This document shows positions 57,915 to 64,000 of a DNA stretch of 64,000 nucleotides, piece by piece; within the stretch, counting starts at the first letter, position 1; each line of letters opens with the position of its first letter. Made by a program: the position numbers and the translations under genes. The notes below the pieces were generated by a model. That model was not told the origin of the DNA, did not search any database, and saw only the letters and a list, made by a program, of their open reading frames with translations. Origin of the DNA: Arenimonas sp049195245 (GTDB lineage: Bacteria; Pseudomonadota; Gammaproteobacteria; Xanthomonadales; Xanthomonadaceae); contig NZ_JBMIRR010000027.1 of NCBI RefSeq assembly GCF_049195245.1, positions 1,287,746 to 1,351,745 on the forward strand. Direction: 5' to 3'.

Positions 57915-60257
57915 ATGCAGCAGGAAGAAGAACTCTCCCCTGACGAACTGACCGCGCTGCTCTCGAGCTACATGCCCGAGATCCCCGGTTACCGCGTGCT
58001 GCGCCGGATCGGCAAGGGCGGCATGTCCCAGGTGTACCTGGGCGTGCAGGAATCGCTGGACCGCCAGGTGGCGGTGAAGGTGATGTCGCCGGCGGCGCTG
58101 ACCGACGAAATCAGCAAGCAGCGCTTCGAGCACGAGGCGCGCACCATCGCCAAGCTCGAGCATCCCTGCATCGTCGGCATCCACGAGGTCGGTCGCACGC
58201 GCCAGGGCCTGCTGTATTACGTGCTGCCCTACCTGGCCAAGGGCCATTTGGGCCAGCGCGACTTCACCCAGGACGAAGACCGCGCCATCGAGGTGCTGCG
58301 CTCGCTGCTGTCGGCGCTGGAATACGCGCATGCGCGCGGCATCGTGCACCGCGACGTCAAGGCCGAGAACGTGCTGTTCGACAACGCCGACCGGCCGCTG
58401 CTCACCGACTTCGGCATCGCGCTCAGCAAGCGCGACCAGACCCGCATAACAACCGCTGGTCTCGCCGTAGGAAGCGGCGGCTACATGGCGCCCGAGCAGG
58501 CGCGCGGCGAAGTGGTGGACGGCCGCGCCGACCTCTACAGCGTGGGCGTGCTGGCCTACGAACTGCTGATCGGCCGCCTGCCCTACCAGGCCGCCGACCC
58601 GCTGGCCCTGGCGCTGATGCATGCCCAGGATCCGGTGCCGCGGCTGCCGCCCGAGAAAAAACACTGGCAGCCCTTCCTCGACCGGGCCATGGCCAAGTCG
58701 CCGGACAACCGCTACCGCAACGCGCAGCAGATGCTGGGCGCGCTGAACCAGATCGCCAGCGGCAAGGCCACCGAGCCCAAGTTCGATACCGCCCGCCTGG
58801 GCAACAAGCTGCGCGCCGCCTGGAAGCCGCTGCTGGCCGCGGTGGCCGGCGTGGCGATGGTGGCCGGCGTGTACGGCTGGATGCAGCGCGACCGCAGCGT
58901 GGACCCGCGCACCGATTTCTTCACGGTCGAGGGCGCCCCGGCCGCACCGGCACCGGTCGCCGCGGAGCCGCCCATCGCGACGCCGACCCCCGCCCCGACA
59001 CCGGCGCCCGCGGTGGCCGAGCCGGCGCTGCCGCCCGCGCCGGTGGATGCCGCCCTGGCCAACGCTGCGCAGGCACCGGCCCCCGGCCTGATCGCCTCGC
59101 CCTTCGCGCAGGTGCAGGCAGAAGTCACGGTCACCGCGCTCGACTACGACCCCACCCGCGCCGGCGCGCGTGAACTGGCCGCGGCGCGCCGCCAGATCGA
59201 CCGCAATCGCCTCAGCCTGCCGCCGGGCGACAACGCCATGCAGTCCCTGCGCGCCGCCCGCGAACTGGCGCCGCGCGAGCCCTCGCTCTACCGCATGGCC
59301 GACGAAGTGATTCGCTTCTACAGCGAACGCGTGCTGGCGGCCGTCAAGGCCGGCGACGACGACGCCGCGGTGGAGAACTACGGCCGCGTCTCGCCCTTCG
59401 TGGTCGAGATGGAGCGCCAGACCGGCAAGCCCTGGGTGGCGCTGCGCGATGGCCTGACGCCGGTGCTGCTGGCGCGCCTGCAGGCCGACCTGAAGAAGGT
59501 GGACGGCATCGCCGTGGCGCGCACCAAGGCGCTGGCCACGTCGCTGGAAGTGCCCCCGGCTGGGCTGGAACCGGCCTGGTCGCAGGCCGTGGAGCTGCCC
59601 AAGGCCGGCGACCGCCTGAAGGACGAAGGCGTGGCGATGAACCTGGTCAGCCTGCCCCGCGGCAATCGCCCCGGCCTGGCCGCCATGCGCGGCGAAGTGA
59701 CGCGCAGCGAATACGCCGCCTTCGCCTCGGCCAATGGCCGCGCCGCGGCACGCTGCCGCAACCGCCTGGCGCCGATCACGCTGAAGAAGCGCAGCTGGGA
59801 CGACCCTGGCTTCAACCAGAGCGGCAACCATCCGGTGGTGTGCGTGAGTTACGACGACGCCCGTGCCTATGCGCAGTGGCTCAGCCGCCGCACCGGCAGG
59901 GAATACCGCCTGCCCACGCGCGCCGAGTGGACGCCGCTGGCCAGCTACCGCGGCACCGGCAATGCCTGCCGCGACGGCCGCATCAACTGCAGCGGCGGCA
60001 GCGACGGCACGGCCAGCGCCAGCCAGGGCCCGAACAGCCACCTGGGCCTGGCCGGCCTGCGCGGCAACGCACGCGAATGGCTGTCGGACTGCGGCAAGAG
60101 CTGCAGCCGCCGGCTGGCCGCGGGCATGGGCTGGCGCGACACCGCCCAGCGCGGCACGCCCCAGGGCGCGGACGATTTCGACGCCGACACGGGCTATGAC
60201 GACATCGGCTTCCGGCTGGTGCGCGAAGTGTCGGCCGAGGAACTGGGCGCGCGCTAG
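57915..60257 (+). CDS. Transmembrane Ser/Thr protein kinase with C-terminal FGE/SUMF1-like domain
   Basis: 780 aa. Residues ~25-285 form a complete Hanks-type kinase: glycine loop IGKGGMSQVY, VAVK (Lys55), HRDVKAEN (Asp147), TDFG (Asp165), GSGGYMAPEQARG. A single membrane segment (~305-322, VAGVAMVAGVYGWM) follows, then a Pro/Ala linker, a helical region (~400-560), and a C-terminal formylglycine-generating-enzyme (sulfatase-modifying factor) fold (~575-775): MRGEVTRSEYAAF, NHPVVCVSYDDARAYAQWL, YRLPTRAEW, GNAREW, DDIGFRLVRE. The kinase is cytoplasmic and the FGE-like part periplasmic. FGE folds also serve as ligand-binding modules, so a sensor role is more likely than catalysis. Several Cys in the domain may form disulphides. 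Confidence 0.9.
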   Translation: MQQEEELSPDELTALLSSYMPEIPGYRVLRRIGKGGMSQVYLGVQESLDRQVAVKVMSPAALTDEISKQRFEHEARTIAKLEHPCIVGIHEVGRTRQGLLYYVLPYLAKGHLGQRDFTQDEDRAIEVLRSLLSALEYAHARGIVHRDVKAENVLFDNADRPLLTDFGIALSKRDQTRITTAGLAVGSGGYMAPEQARGEVVDGRADLYSVGVLAYELLIGRLPYQAADPLALALMHAQDPVPRLPPEKKHWQPFLDRAMAKSPDNRYRNAQQMLGALNQIASGKATEPKFDTARLGNKLRAAWKPLLAAVAGVAMVAGVYGWMQRDRSVDPRTDFFTVEGAPAAPAPVAAEPPIATPTPAPTPAPAVAEPALPPAPVDAALANAAQAPAPGLIASPFAQVQAEVTVTALDYDPTRAGARELAAARRQIDRNRLSLPPGDNAMQSLRAARELAPREPSLYRMADEVIRFYSERVLAAVKAGDDDAAVENYGRVSPFVVEMERQTGKPWVALRDGLTPVLLARLQADLKKVDGIAVARTKALATSLEVPPAGLEPAWSQAVELPKAGDRLKDEGVAMNLVSLPRGNRPGLAAMRGEVTRSEYAAFASANGRAAARCRNRLAPITLKKRSWDDPGFNQSGNHPVVCVSYDDARAYAQWLSRRTGREYRLPTRAEWTPLASYRGTGNACRDGRINCSGGSDGTASASQGPNSHLGLAGLRGNAREWLSDCGKSCSRRLAAGMGWRDTAQRGTPQGADDFDADTGYDDIGFRLVREVSAEELGAR

Positions 60258-60263
60258 TTGCCC

Positions 60264-60269
60264 TACAAT
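60264..60269 (+). promoter_or_regulatory. -10-like element directly before the DUF502 gene
   Basis: TACAAT followed by CCGGGC, ending 6 bases before the ATG. If used, transcription would start at or next to the start codon, giving a leaderless mRNA. No -35 was found. Confidence 0.3.
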
Positions 60270-60275
60270 CCGGGC

Positions 60276-60926
60276 ATGCGACGACTTCGTGCCTATTTTT
60301 TCACCGGCCTGCTGACCCTGCTGCCGATCTGGCTGGTCTGGATCGTGTTCAAGTTCGTGCTGGGGCTGCTGTCGGACATCAGCCAGCCCTGGGTTGGTCC
60401 GCTGTCGGTCTCGCTGGCCTCCGCGCACCCGGAGATGCTGGGCTGGCTGGACGATCCCTGGGCGCAGGCGGCCATCGCCATGCTGGGCACGGTGGTGGTG
60501 ATCATCTCGGTGGGCGCACTGGCGCGGCGGGTGGTGGGCCAGCGGCTACTGGCCTGGTTCGAGGGCGTGATTGCGCGCATCCCGCTGATGAAGACCGTGT
60601 ACGGCAGCGCCCGCAAGCTGCTGGACCTGCTGCAGACCAAGCCCGACGGCACCCAGCGCGTGGTGCTGATCGACTTCCCGCACCGCGACATGAAGTGCGT
60701 CGGCTTCGTCACCCGCATCATCCTGGAGGAAGGCACCGGCCGCGAACTGGCCGCCGTGTACGTGCCCACCACGCCCAATCCCACCTCGGGCTACCTGGAG
60801 ATCGTGCCCGTTGAAAAGCTGACGCCCACCGACTGGTCGGTGGACCAGGCCATGACCTTCATCATCTCCGGCGGCGCGGTGAGTCCTGACCACATGCCGT
60901 TCGAGCGGAACCCGGCCCCGCCATGA
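60276..60926 (+). CDS. DUF502 family inner-membrane protein
   Basis: 216 aa with membrane segments near residues 5-30 (YFFTGLLTLLPIWLVWIVF) and 65-90 (AMLGTVVVIISVGALARRVVG), then GVIARIPLMKTVYGSARKLLD and GFVTRIILEEGTG, characteristic of DUF502. Role unknown. It starts 18 bases after the kinase gene and overlaps the transporter gene by 4 bases. ATG 60276 preferred over a TTG at 60258. Confidence 0.9.
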   Translation: MRRLRAYFFTGLLTLLPIWLVWIVFKFVLGLLSDISQPWVGPLSVSLASAHPEMLGWLDDPWAQAAIAMLGTVVVIISVGALARRVVGQRLLAWFEGVIARIPLMKTVYGSARKLLDLLQTKPDGTQRVVLIDFPHRDMKCVGFVTRIILEEGTGRELAAVYVPTTPNPTSGYLEIVPVEKLTPTDWSVDQAMTFIISGGAVSPDHMPFERNPAPP

Positions 60927-61687
60927 CCGGGCAGGAACGCGCGCAGCGGCTGTTCCTGGTGCTGGCGGTGTTCTTCGTCAGCAACGCCCTGCTGGCCGAG
61001 CTGATCGGCGTGAAGATCTTCGCGCTGGAAGACACGCTGGGCATGGCGCCACTGGAATGGAACCTGTTCGGCCAGACCGGTTCGCTCAACTTCACCGCCG
61101 GCACCCTGCTGTGGCCGATCGTGTTCGTGATGACGGACGTGATCAACGAGTTCTACGGCAAGCGCGGCGTGCGCTTCATCAGCTGGCTGGCGGTGGGCGT
61201 GATCGTGTACGGCTTCGTGTTCGCCTACCTGGCGATTTCGCTGGCGCCGGCGTCGTGGTGGGTGGGCGTGGCGGCCGACCAGGGGGTGCCGGATTACCAG
61301 AAGGCGTTCGCGGCGGTGTTCGGCCAAGGACTGTGGACGATCGGGGGATCGCTGGTGGCCTTCCTGGTCGGGCAGCTGATCGACGTGAGCGTGTTCCACC
61401 GCATCCGTCGCGCCACCGGCGAACGCGCCGTGTGGCTGCGCGCCACCGGCTCCACGGCGGTATCGCAGCTCGTGGACAGCTTCGTGGTGCTCTACATCGC
61501 CTTCGTGCTGGGCCCGCAGCAGTGGCCGACCAGCCTGTTCCTGGCGGTGGGCACGCTGAACTACGGCTACAAGATGGCCGCCGCCATCGCGCTGATTCCG
61601 CTGCTGTACCTGGTGCGGCGGGCCATCACCTCCTTCCTCGGCCACGGCCAGGCCGCGCAGCTGCGCGCCGCCGCGGCGCGCGACTGA
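60923..61687 (+). CDS. Queuosine precursor transporter (VUT/YhhQ family)
   Basis: 254 aa, about six hydrophobic segments. Matches the COG1738/YhhQ family: NALLAELIGVKIF, LLWPIVFVMTDVINEFYGK, VGQLIDVSVFHRIRR, VSQLVDSFVVLYIAFVLG, NYGYKMAAAIALIPLLYLVRR. YhhQ of E. coli takes up preQ0 and preQ1 for tRNA queuosine. No que gene or preQ1 riboswitch motif was seen beside it. Confidence 0.9.
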   Translation: MTGQERAQRLFLVLAVFFVSNALLAELIGVKIFALEDTLGMAPLEWNLFGQTGSLNFTAGTLLWPIVFVMTDVINEFYGKRGVRFISWLAVGVIVYGFVFAYLAISLAPASWWVGVAADQGVPDYQKAFAAVFGQGLWTIGGSLVAFLVGQLIDVSVFHRIRRATGERAVWLRATGSTAVSQLVDSFVVLYIAFVLGPQQWPTSLFLAVGTLNYGYKMAAAIALIPLLYLVRRAITSFLGHGQAAQLRAAAARD

Positions 61688-61708
61688 AACCCCCACCGGA
61701 GCCCCGCC

Positions 61709-62251
61709 ATGACGCGCTGGACGATCGCCCTCAGCCTGATGCTCGCCCTCGCCTTCCCGGCCTCGGCCAATGACCTGTTCATCGGGCCCGATGGCCAGCC
61801 GCTGCCGGACACCGCGTCCCGGCAGAGCAAGCGCGGCTTCTCGGGCGCCCTGGTCATCACCGCCGATCCCGACTGGCGCGCGAAGTGGGACCAGCCCAGC
61901 GACCGCACCCCGCAGTTCGAACCGGCCACGCAAGTGCGGCGCGGCGGACAGCTGAGCATGCTGGTCTTCTTCGCCAACCCGCGCCTGGACGCCGACCGCA
62001 AGGCCGACGTGCGCTGCGACATCCAGGTGACCCGTCCCGACGGCAGCGTCTCGGCCGAGCAGGACAACGTGGTGTGCTACCAGGGTCCGGCGCTGGGCAA
62101 TGAGCTGCACGTCTACCTGGCGGCCCCGGTGATCTATTTCCTAGCCGAGCCCGAGGACCTGGCCGGCCGGTGGACCGTGAAGGTGACGCTTCGTGATGAT
62201 GCGCGGCGAGTGATGCTTCCGCTGGAGGCGTCGTTCGAGCTGGTGGATTGA
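61709..62251 (+). CDS. Exported conserved hypothetical protein, 180 aa
   Basis: N-terminal signal peptide (LSLMLALAFPASA, cut before NDLF). The mature part is beta-rich with FIGPDGQPLPD near its start, a pair of Cys at VRCDIQVTRPDG and VVCYQG, and an immunoglobulin-like pattern (LAGRWTVKVTLRD...). Probably periplasmic; function unknown. It is the last gene with chromosome-typical codon usage before the cassette array. Confidence 0.7.
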   Translation: MTRWTIALSLMLALAFPASANDLFIGPDGQPLPDTASRQSKRGFSGALVITADPDWRAKWDQPSDRTPQFEPATQVRRGGQLSMLVFFANPRLDADRKADVRCDIQVTRPDGSVSAEQDNVVCYQGPALGNELHVYLAAPVIYFLAEPEDLAGRWTVKVTLRDDARRVMLPLEASFELVD

Positions 62252-62476
62252 GCCCGGCTTGCGTTGACTGAACGCGTTGCAATGATCTGGAACCCGTGTT
62301 GGGCTGCAAGCTGTTGATCGGACATGGGTGACTGGTGGCAGTCCGGGTTTTGATAGACCGCGTTTCTGCTCGCATAAGTGGATATGCCGCTCATATGACG
62401 GATAACGTGGCAAACGGGGTTGGGTGCAAACTGCCGGCTGCTGCGGCAAGGTGTTGATTGGCGGGTTGTTGGTGGC

Positions 62477-62506
62477 TTGACTGGCATTTCGAGCTGGGGA
62501 TACATA
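62477..62506 (+). promoter_or_regulatory. Candidate cassette promoter (Pc-like)
   Basis: TTGACT (five of six consensus bases, 62477-62482), an 18-base spacer and TACATA (62501-62506), directed into the cassette array and 46 bases ahead of the first cassette ATG. Confidence 0.35.
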
Positions 62507-62534
62507 CGGTGCTATGCCTCATATTTGAGGTCTA

Positions 62535-62547
62535 TTAGGCGTTAGGT
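62535..62547 (+). other. Cassette-array left boundary core site (GTTAGGT)
   Basis: TTAGGC followed by GTTAGGT fits the GTTRRRY consensus and shares TTAGGCGTTAGG with the right end of the attC sites, but no left half of an attC lies upstream. That is what an attI/first-cassette junction, or a truncated attC, would look like. The first cassette ORF begins 5 bases later. Confidence 0.6.
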
Positions 62548-62552
62548 GCCGT

Positions 62553-63065
62553 ATGAAGCTATCGGCTGTGTTTGGCGCTCTGCTTGTATTCTTCAGCTCA
62601 TCCACTTCGGCTGGAGCAGACCCGCAGGTGCCGTCATTCGAGGAGAACCTGGCTCGAGCTGAGCATGTCTATGTGTTTCGGATCGTTTCGCAAGAACTCA
62701 CCGATAGCGATATTTGGCCGTCCAAAGTGCGAGGCCGTGTTGCCGTCGTTCGCACTCTCTTGGGCGGTCAGCCTTCGATCCAACAGTTGGAGTTCACCAT
62801 GGGAGCGCACTGCGGCATAAAGCTGGCGGTCGGCCGCTTCTACCTGGTTGCGCTCGAGAACGACACGACCAGCATTAGCCTTGTTCCCGGCGACCAATCA
62901 GTGCTGGACGTAACTGATGGGTTCAAAGATGGCTCCCGCAGCAATCCAGACGCATTGGGCCCCGTGCTGCAGTACTTGTCTGGTGAGCCCCTGCCCAAGG
63001 ACTACCCTGGGGCCTATCGGCTAAGCTCAACCTTAAGCTGCTTGCCACCTCCGGCCGGCACCTAA
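62553..63065 (+). CDS. Integron cassette 1: exported protein, NTR/TIMP-like (170 aa)
   Basis: Signal peptide (LSAVFGALLVFFSSSTSAGA). The mature part reads RAEHVYVFRIVSQ, RGRVAVVRTLLGG and then HCGIKLAVGRFYLVAL. This order (a strand F.G.V, a V..V.LKG-like strand, CG..F..G..YLV) resembles NTR/TIMP-like secreted domains. The family call is inference from pattern. The stop codon TAA lies in the first core of the following attC. Codon usage is less GC-biased than the chromosome, which suggests horizontal origin. Confidence 0.75.
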   Translation: MKLSAVFGALLVFFSSSTSAGADPQVPSFEENLARAEHVYVFRIVSQELTDSDIWPSKVRGRVAVVRTLLGGQPSIQQLEFTMGAHCGIKLAVGRFYLVALENDTTSISLVPGDQSVLDVTDGFKDGSRSNPDALGPVLQYLSGEPLPKDYPGAYRLSSTLSCLPPPAGT

Positions 63066-63115
63066 CTAATCATTCAAGCCGACGCCTTCGGCGCGACTTA
63101 ACTTAGGCGTTAGGC
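63060..63115 (+). repeat. attC site 1
   Basis: 56 bases, from ACCTAAC (RYYYAAC) at 63060 to GTTAGGC (GTTRRRY) at 63109. The inner stem is AAGCCG..CGCC/GGCG..CGACTT with a TTC loop and unpaired C63075 and A63082. Its one stem change, relative to sites 2 and 3, becomes a G-T wobble in the folded bottom strand, so folding is kept. Confidence 0.93.
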
Positions 63116-63120
63116 GGCAT

Positions 63121-63465
63121 ATGAAGCTACTTGCACTGCTTGCTGTTTCAGTTTCCCTAGCTAGCACTGTGCAGGCCGTGCCGGAGCGCGACTGCGAGCC
63201 ACTCGATCCCAGTCTGGTCCATTGCCCAACGCCCGAGGCGCCGCGCGTCACGGGGCTTGCAGAAGGGTCGGTTCTCATACGACTTACCGTACAGCCAGAT
63301 GGGTCGGTCTCTGGAGCAACAGTTCTGTCATCTTCCGGCCATGCCGCGTGGAAGGAAGCAGCGCTGGAGGTAGTCCGGCGTTGGCGCTATAAAGCGACTG
63401 ACGAGTCTTCCACCAGAGATGCGCCATTCAAATTCAGCTTGGGCGGCGAGCTGCCGCCTAACTGA
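63121..63465 (+). CDS. Integron cassette 2: exported stand-alone TonB C-terminal domain (114 aa)
   Basis: Signal peptide (LLALLAVSVSLASTVQA) then a TonB_C fold: GSVLIRLTVQPDGSVSG, VLSSSGHAAWKEAALEV, RRWRYKA. Classical TonB needs an N-terminal membrane anchor and a Pro-rich spacer, both absent; here the domain would be free in the periplasm, possibly with a Cys pair (DC...HC). It may bind TonB boxes or peptidoglycan, or act independently of energy transduction. The stop TGA lies inside attC 2. Confidence 0.88.
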   Translation: MKLLALLAVSVSLASTVQAVPERDCEPLDPSLVHCPTPEAPRVTGLAEGSVLIRLTVQPDGSVSGATVLSSSGHAAWKEAALEVVRRWRYKATDESSTRDAPFKFSLGGELPPN

Positions 63466-63511
63466 TCATTCAAGCCGACGCCTTCGGCGCGGCTTAACTT
63501 AGGCGTTAGGC
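63456..63511 (+). repeat. attC site 2
   Basis: 56 bases with perfectly complementary ends GCCTAAC (63456) and GTTAGGC (63505). The inner stem AAGCCG/CGGCTT and CGCC/GGCG is perfect, with loop TTC and unpaired C63471 and A63478, the extrahelical bases expected of attC. Confidence 0.95.
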
Positions 63512-63514
63512 CTC

Positions 63515-63820
63515 ATGGGGCAGGATCCCTGCAAGACACTAAATGAGGCTTTAGCCGCTGCGGCCTCGGGTCCGTTCTTTCCCGATTGGGAGTTCGGCAC
63601 CTTGCTTGGTATGTCTAGGGCAGAGGTGTCGGCCCTGATCGGCACAATCTCGAGTGCCGCGCCAACTGAGCAACAGCTCGTGGGAGTTGGCAATGCCGTT
63701 GCCAATCTTCTCGGCTATCCTCACGGCAAAGAGTCGCAATGGCCCCAGTGGTTTACATGTACCCCCAGCGAGCTGGAGGCCGCTTACGCGCAGTGGCAGG
63801 CCTCGGGCCACGAGGCCTAA
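63515..63820 (+). CDS. Integron cassette 3: cytoplasmic hypothetical protein (101 aa)
   Basis: No signal peptide or membrane segment. Helical, with the pattern EFGTLLGMSRAEVSALIGT and a conserved-looking Trp-rich tail (SQWPQWFTC). Unrecognised family. ATG lies 3 bases after the attC 2 core, so there is no room for a normal ribosome-binding site. The stop TAA falls in the attC 3 core. Confidence 0.7.
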   Translation: MGQDPCKTLNEALAAAASGPFFPDWEFGTLLGMSRAEVSALIGTISSAAPTEQQLVGVGNAVANLLGYPHGKESQWPQWFTCTPSELEAAYAQWQASGHEA

Positions 63821-63870
63821 CTCATCATTCAAGCCGACGCCTTCGGCGCGGCTTAACTAAGGCGTTAGGC
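63815..63870 (+). repeat. attC site 3
   Basis: 56 bases, ends GCCTAAC (63815) and GTTAGGC (63864), inner stem identical to site 2, unpaired C63830 and A63837. The three sites agree at about 52 of 56 positions. Confidence 0.95.
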
Positions 63871-63872
63871 GT

Positions 63873-64000
63873 ATGCGATCTCGCGCTGTACTTGGAATGG
63901 TCTTTCTGACTGTCGCCGCGTGCTCGCAACGACCGAGTAGTACGAATCTGGAGGACTTCGGCACAGCCTTCCAGCAAATGCAACTGGAGGAACAGTTCTT
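63873..64000 (+). CDS. Integron cassette 4: lipoprotein, partial (3' end outside window)
   Basis: ATG 63873, two bases after the attC 3 core, opens a frame to the window edge. The start is MRSRAVLGMVFLTVAACSQR: basic n-region, hydrophobic core and lipobox VAAC, so a lipoprotein with mature N-terminal Cys followed by Ser-Gln. The remaining ~25 residues are Gln/Glu-rich. Family unknown. Confidence 0.75.
   Translation, partial: MRSRAVLGMVFLTVAACSQRPSSTNLEDFGTAFQQMQLEEQF

Larger units (their letters stand above)
62252..62552 (+). other. Low-GC junction region before the cassette array (possible attI)
   Basis: No gene is seen in this 301-base stretch; composition is clearly less GC-rich than the chromosome to the left. 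Two imperfect direct copies of a GTTGGG-TGCAA-CTG motif occur at 62298-62313 and 62419-62433, followed in each by GTTGAT and TGGTGGC. A small hairpin CCTCA-TATT-TGAGG (62517-62530) precedes the core site. The region could be an attI site with its leader or a decayed cassette. It is too short for an integrase gene. Confidence 0.5.

Noticed and set aside
55593..60428. 1611-aa open frame on the - strand across cnoX to DUF502
   Set aside because: It runs antisense through five unrelated genes with clear motifs and has no domain signature; a stop-free frame by composition.
62134..62505. 123-aa frame on the - strand in the junction region, tested as a possible intI remnant
   Set aside because: No integrase boxes or tyrosine-recombinase residues, and it overlaps the end of the 180-aa gene; read as non-coding.
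63060..63870. Regular repeats near the right end considered as a CRISPR array
   Set aside because: Spacing is 300-400 bases with ORFs between, and repeats have attC core ends and fold as attC; no cas gene is present.

Overview
The window reads as a piece of a high-GC gammaproteobacterial chromosome, most likely from the Lysobacteraceae/Xanthomonadaceae (Lysobacter, Luteimonas, Arenimonas or a relative). The basis is gene order: map-glnD-dapD-yffB-dapE facing rpsB-tsf, then pyrH-frr-uppS-cdsA-dxr-rseP-bamA-lpxD-fabZ-lpxA-lpxB-rnhB-dnaE-accA-tilS-xseB-ispA, then pmbA/darP/tldD-yhdP-rng-maf-rlmH-rsfS-nadD-holA-lptE-leuS. The genus cannot be fixed from the sequence alone. No rRNA, tRNA, CRISPR, phage or transposase gene was found.

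Layout. 1-10.9 kb: the 3' end of a penicillin-acylase-like gene and a small conserved gene (+), then a leftward run map, glnD, dapD, two tandem secreted S9 peptidases, yffB and dapE, covering lysine/diaminopimelate synthesis, nitrogen signalling and peptide turnover. 10.9-13 kb: rpsB-tsf with a clear promoter, a long leader and a strong terminator. 13-17.7 kb: a large autotransporter with Ig-like repeats and an AIM24-family gene (-). 17.7-37.9 kb: a tightly packed rightward block for UMP kinase, ribosome recycling, isoprenoid and phospholipid synthesis, outer-membrane assembly, lipid A synthesis, replication and fatty-acid initiation; many genes overlap by 4 bases. skp is absent between bamA and lpxD, and dxs is absent after ispA. 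38-54 kb: mostly leftward housekeeping genes, with two copies of a palindromic intergenic repeat built from 10-base units. 54-62.3 kb: a rightward set with a periplasmic amidohydrolase, a CnoX-like thioredoxin-TPR protein, a DUF4442 thioesterase-like protein, a Ser/Thr kinase fused to a formylglycine-generating-enzyme-like domain, a DUF502 membrane protein and a queuosine-precursor transporter, plus a leftward DUF3667 gene.

From about 62.25 kb the sequence changes: base composition becomes visibly less GC-rich and a gene-cassette array begins. Three almost identical 56-base attC sites each follow a short ORF, and a fourth cassette ORF runs off the window. The left boundary carries a core site (GTTAGGT) and a possible promoter, but there is no room for an integron integrase. 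The array is therefore either an integrase-less cluster (CALIN) or an integron whose intI lies elsewhere. Three of the four cassette products carry export signals (two signal peptides, one lipobox), which makes this the most distinctive region of the window.

The essential core genes work as linked envelope, translation and replication modules. The accessory interest lies in the cassette array, the kinase-FGE fusion, the autotransporter, the S9 pair inside the lysine cluster and the decamer repeats.
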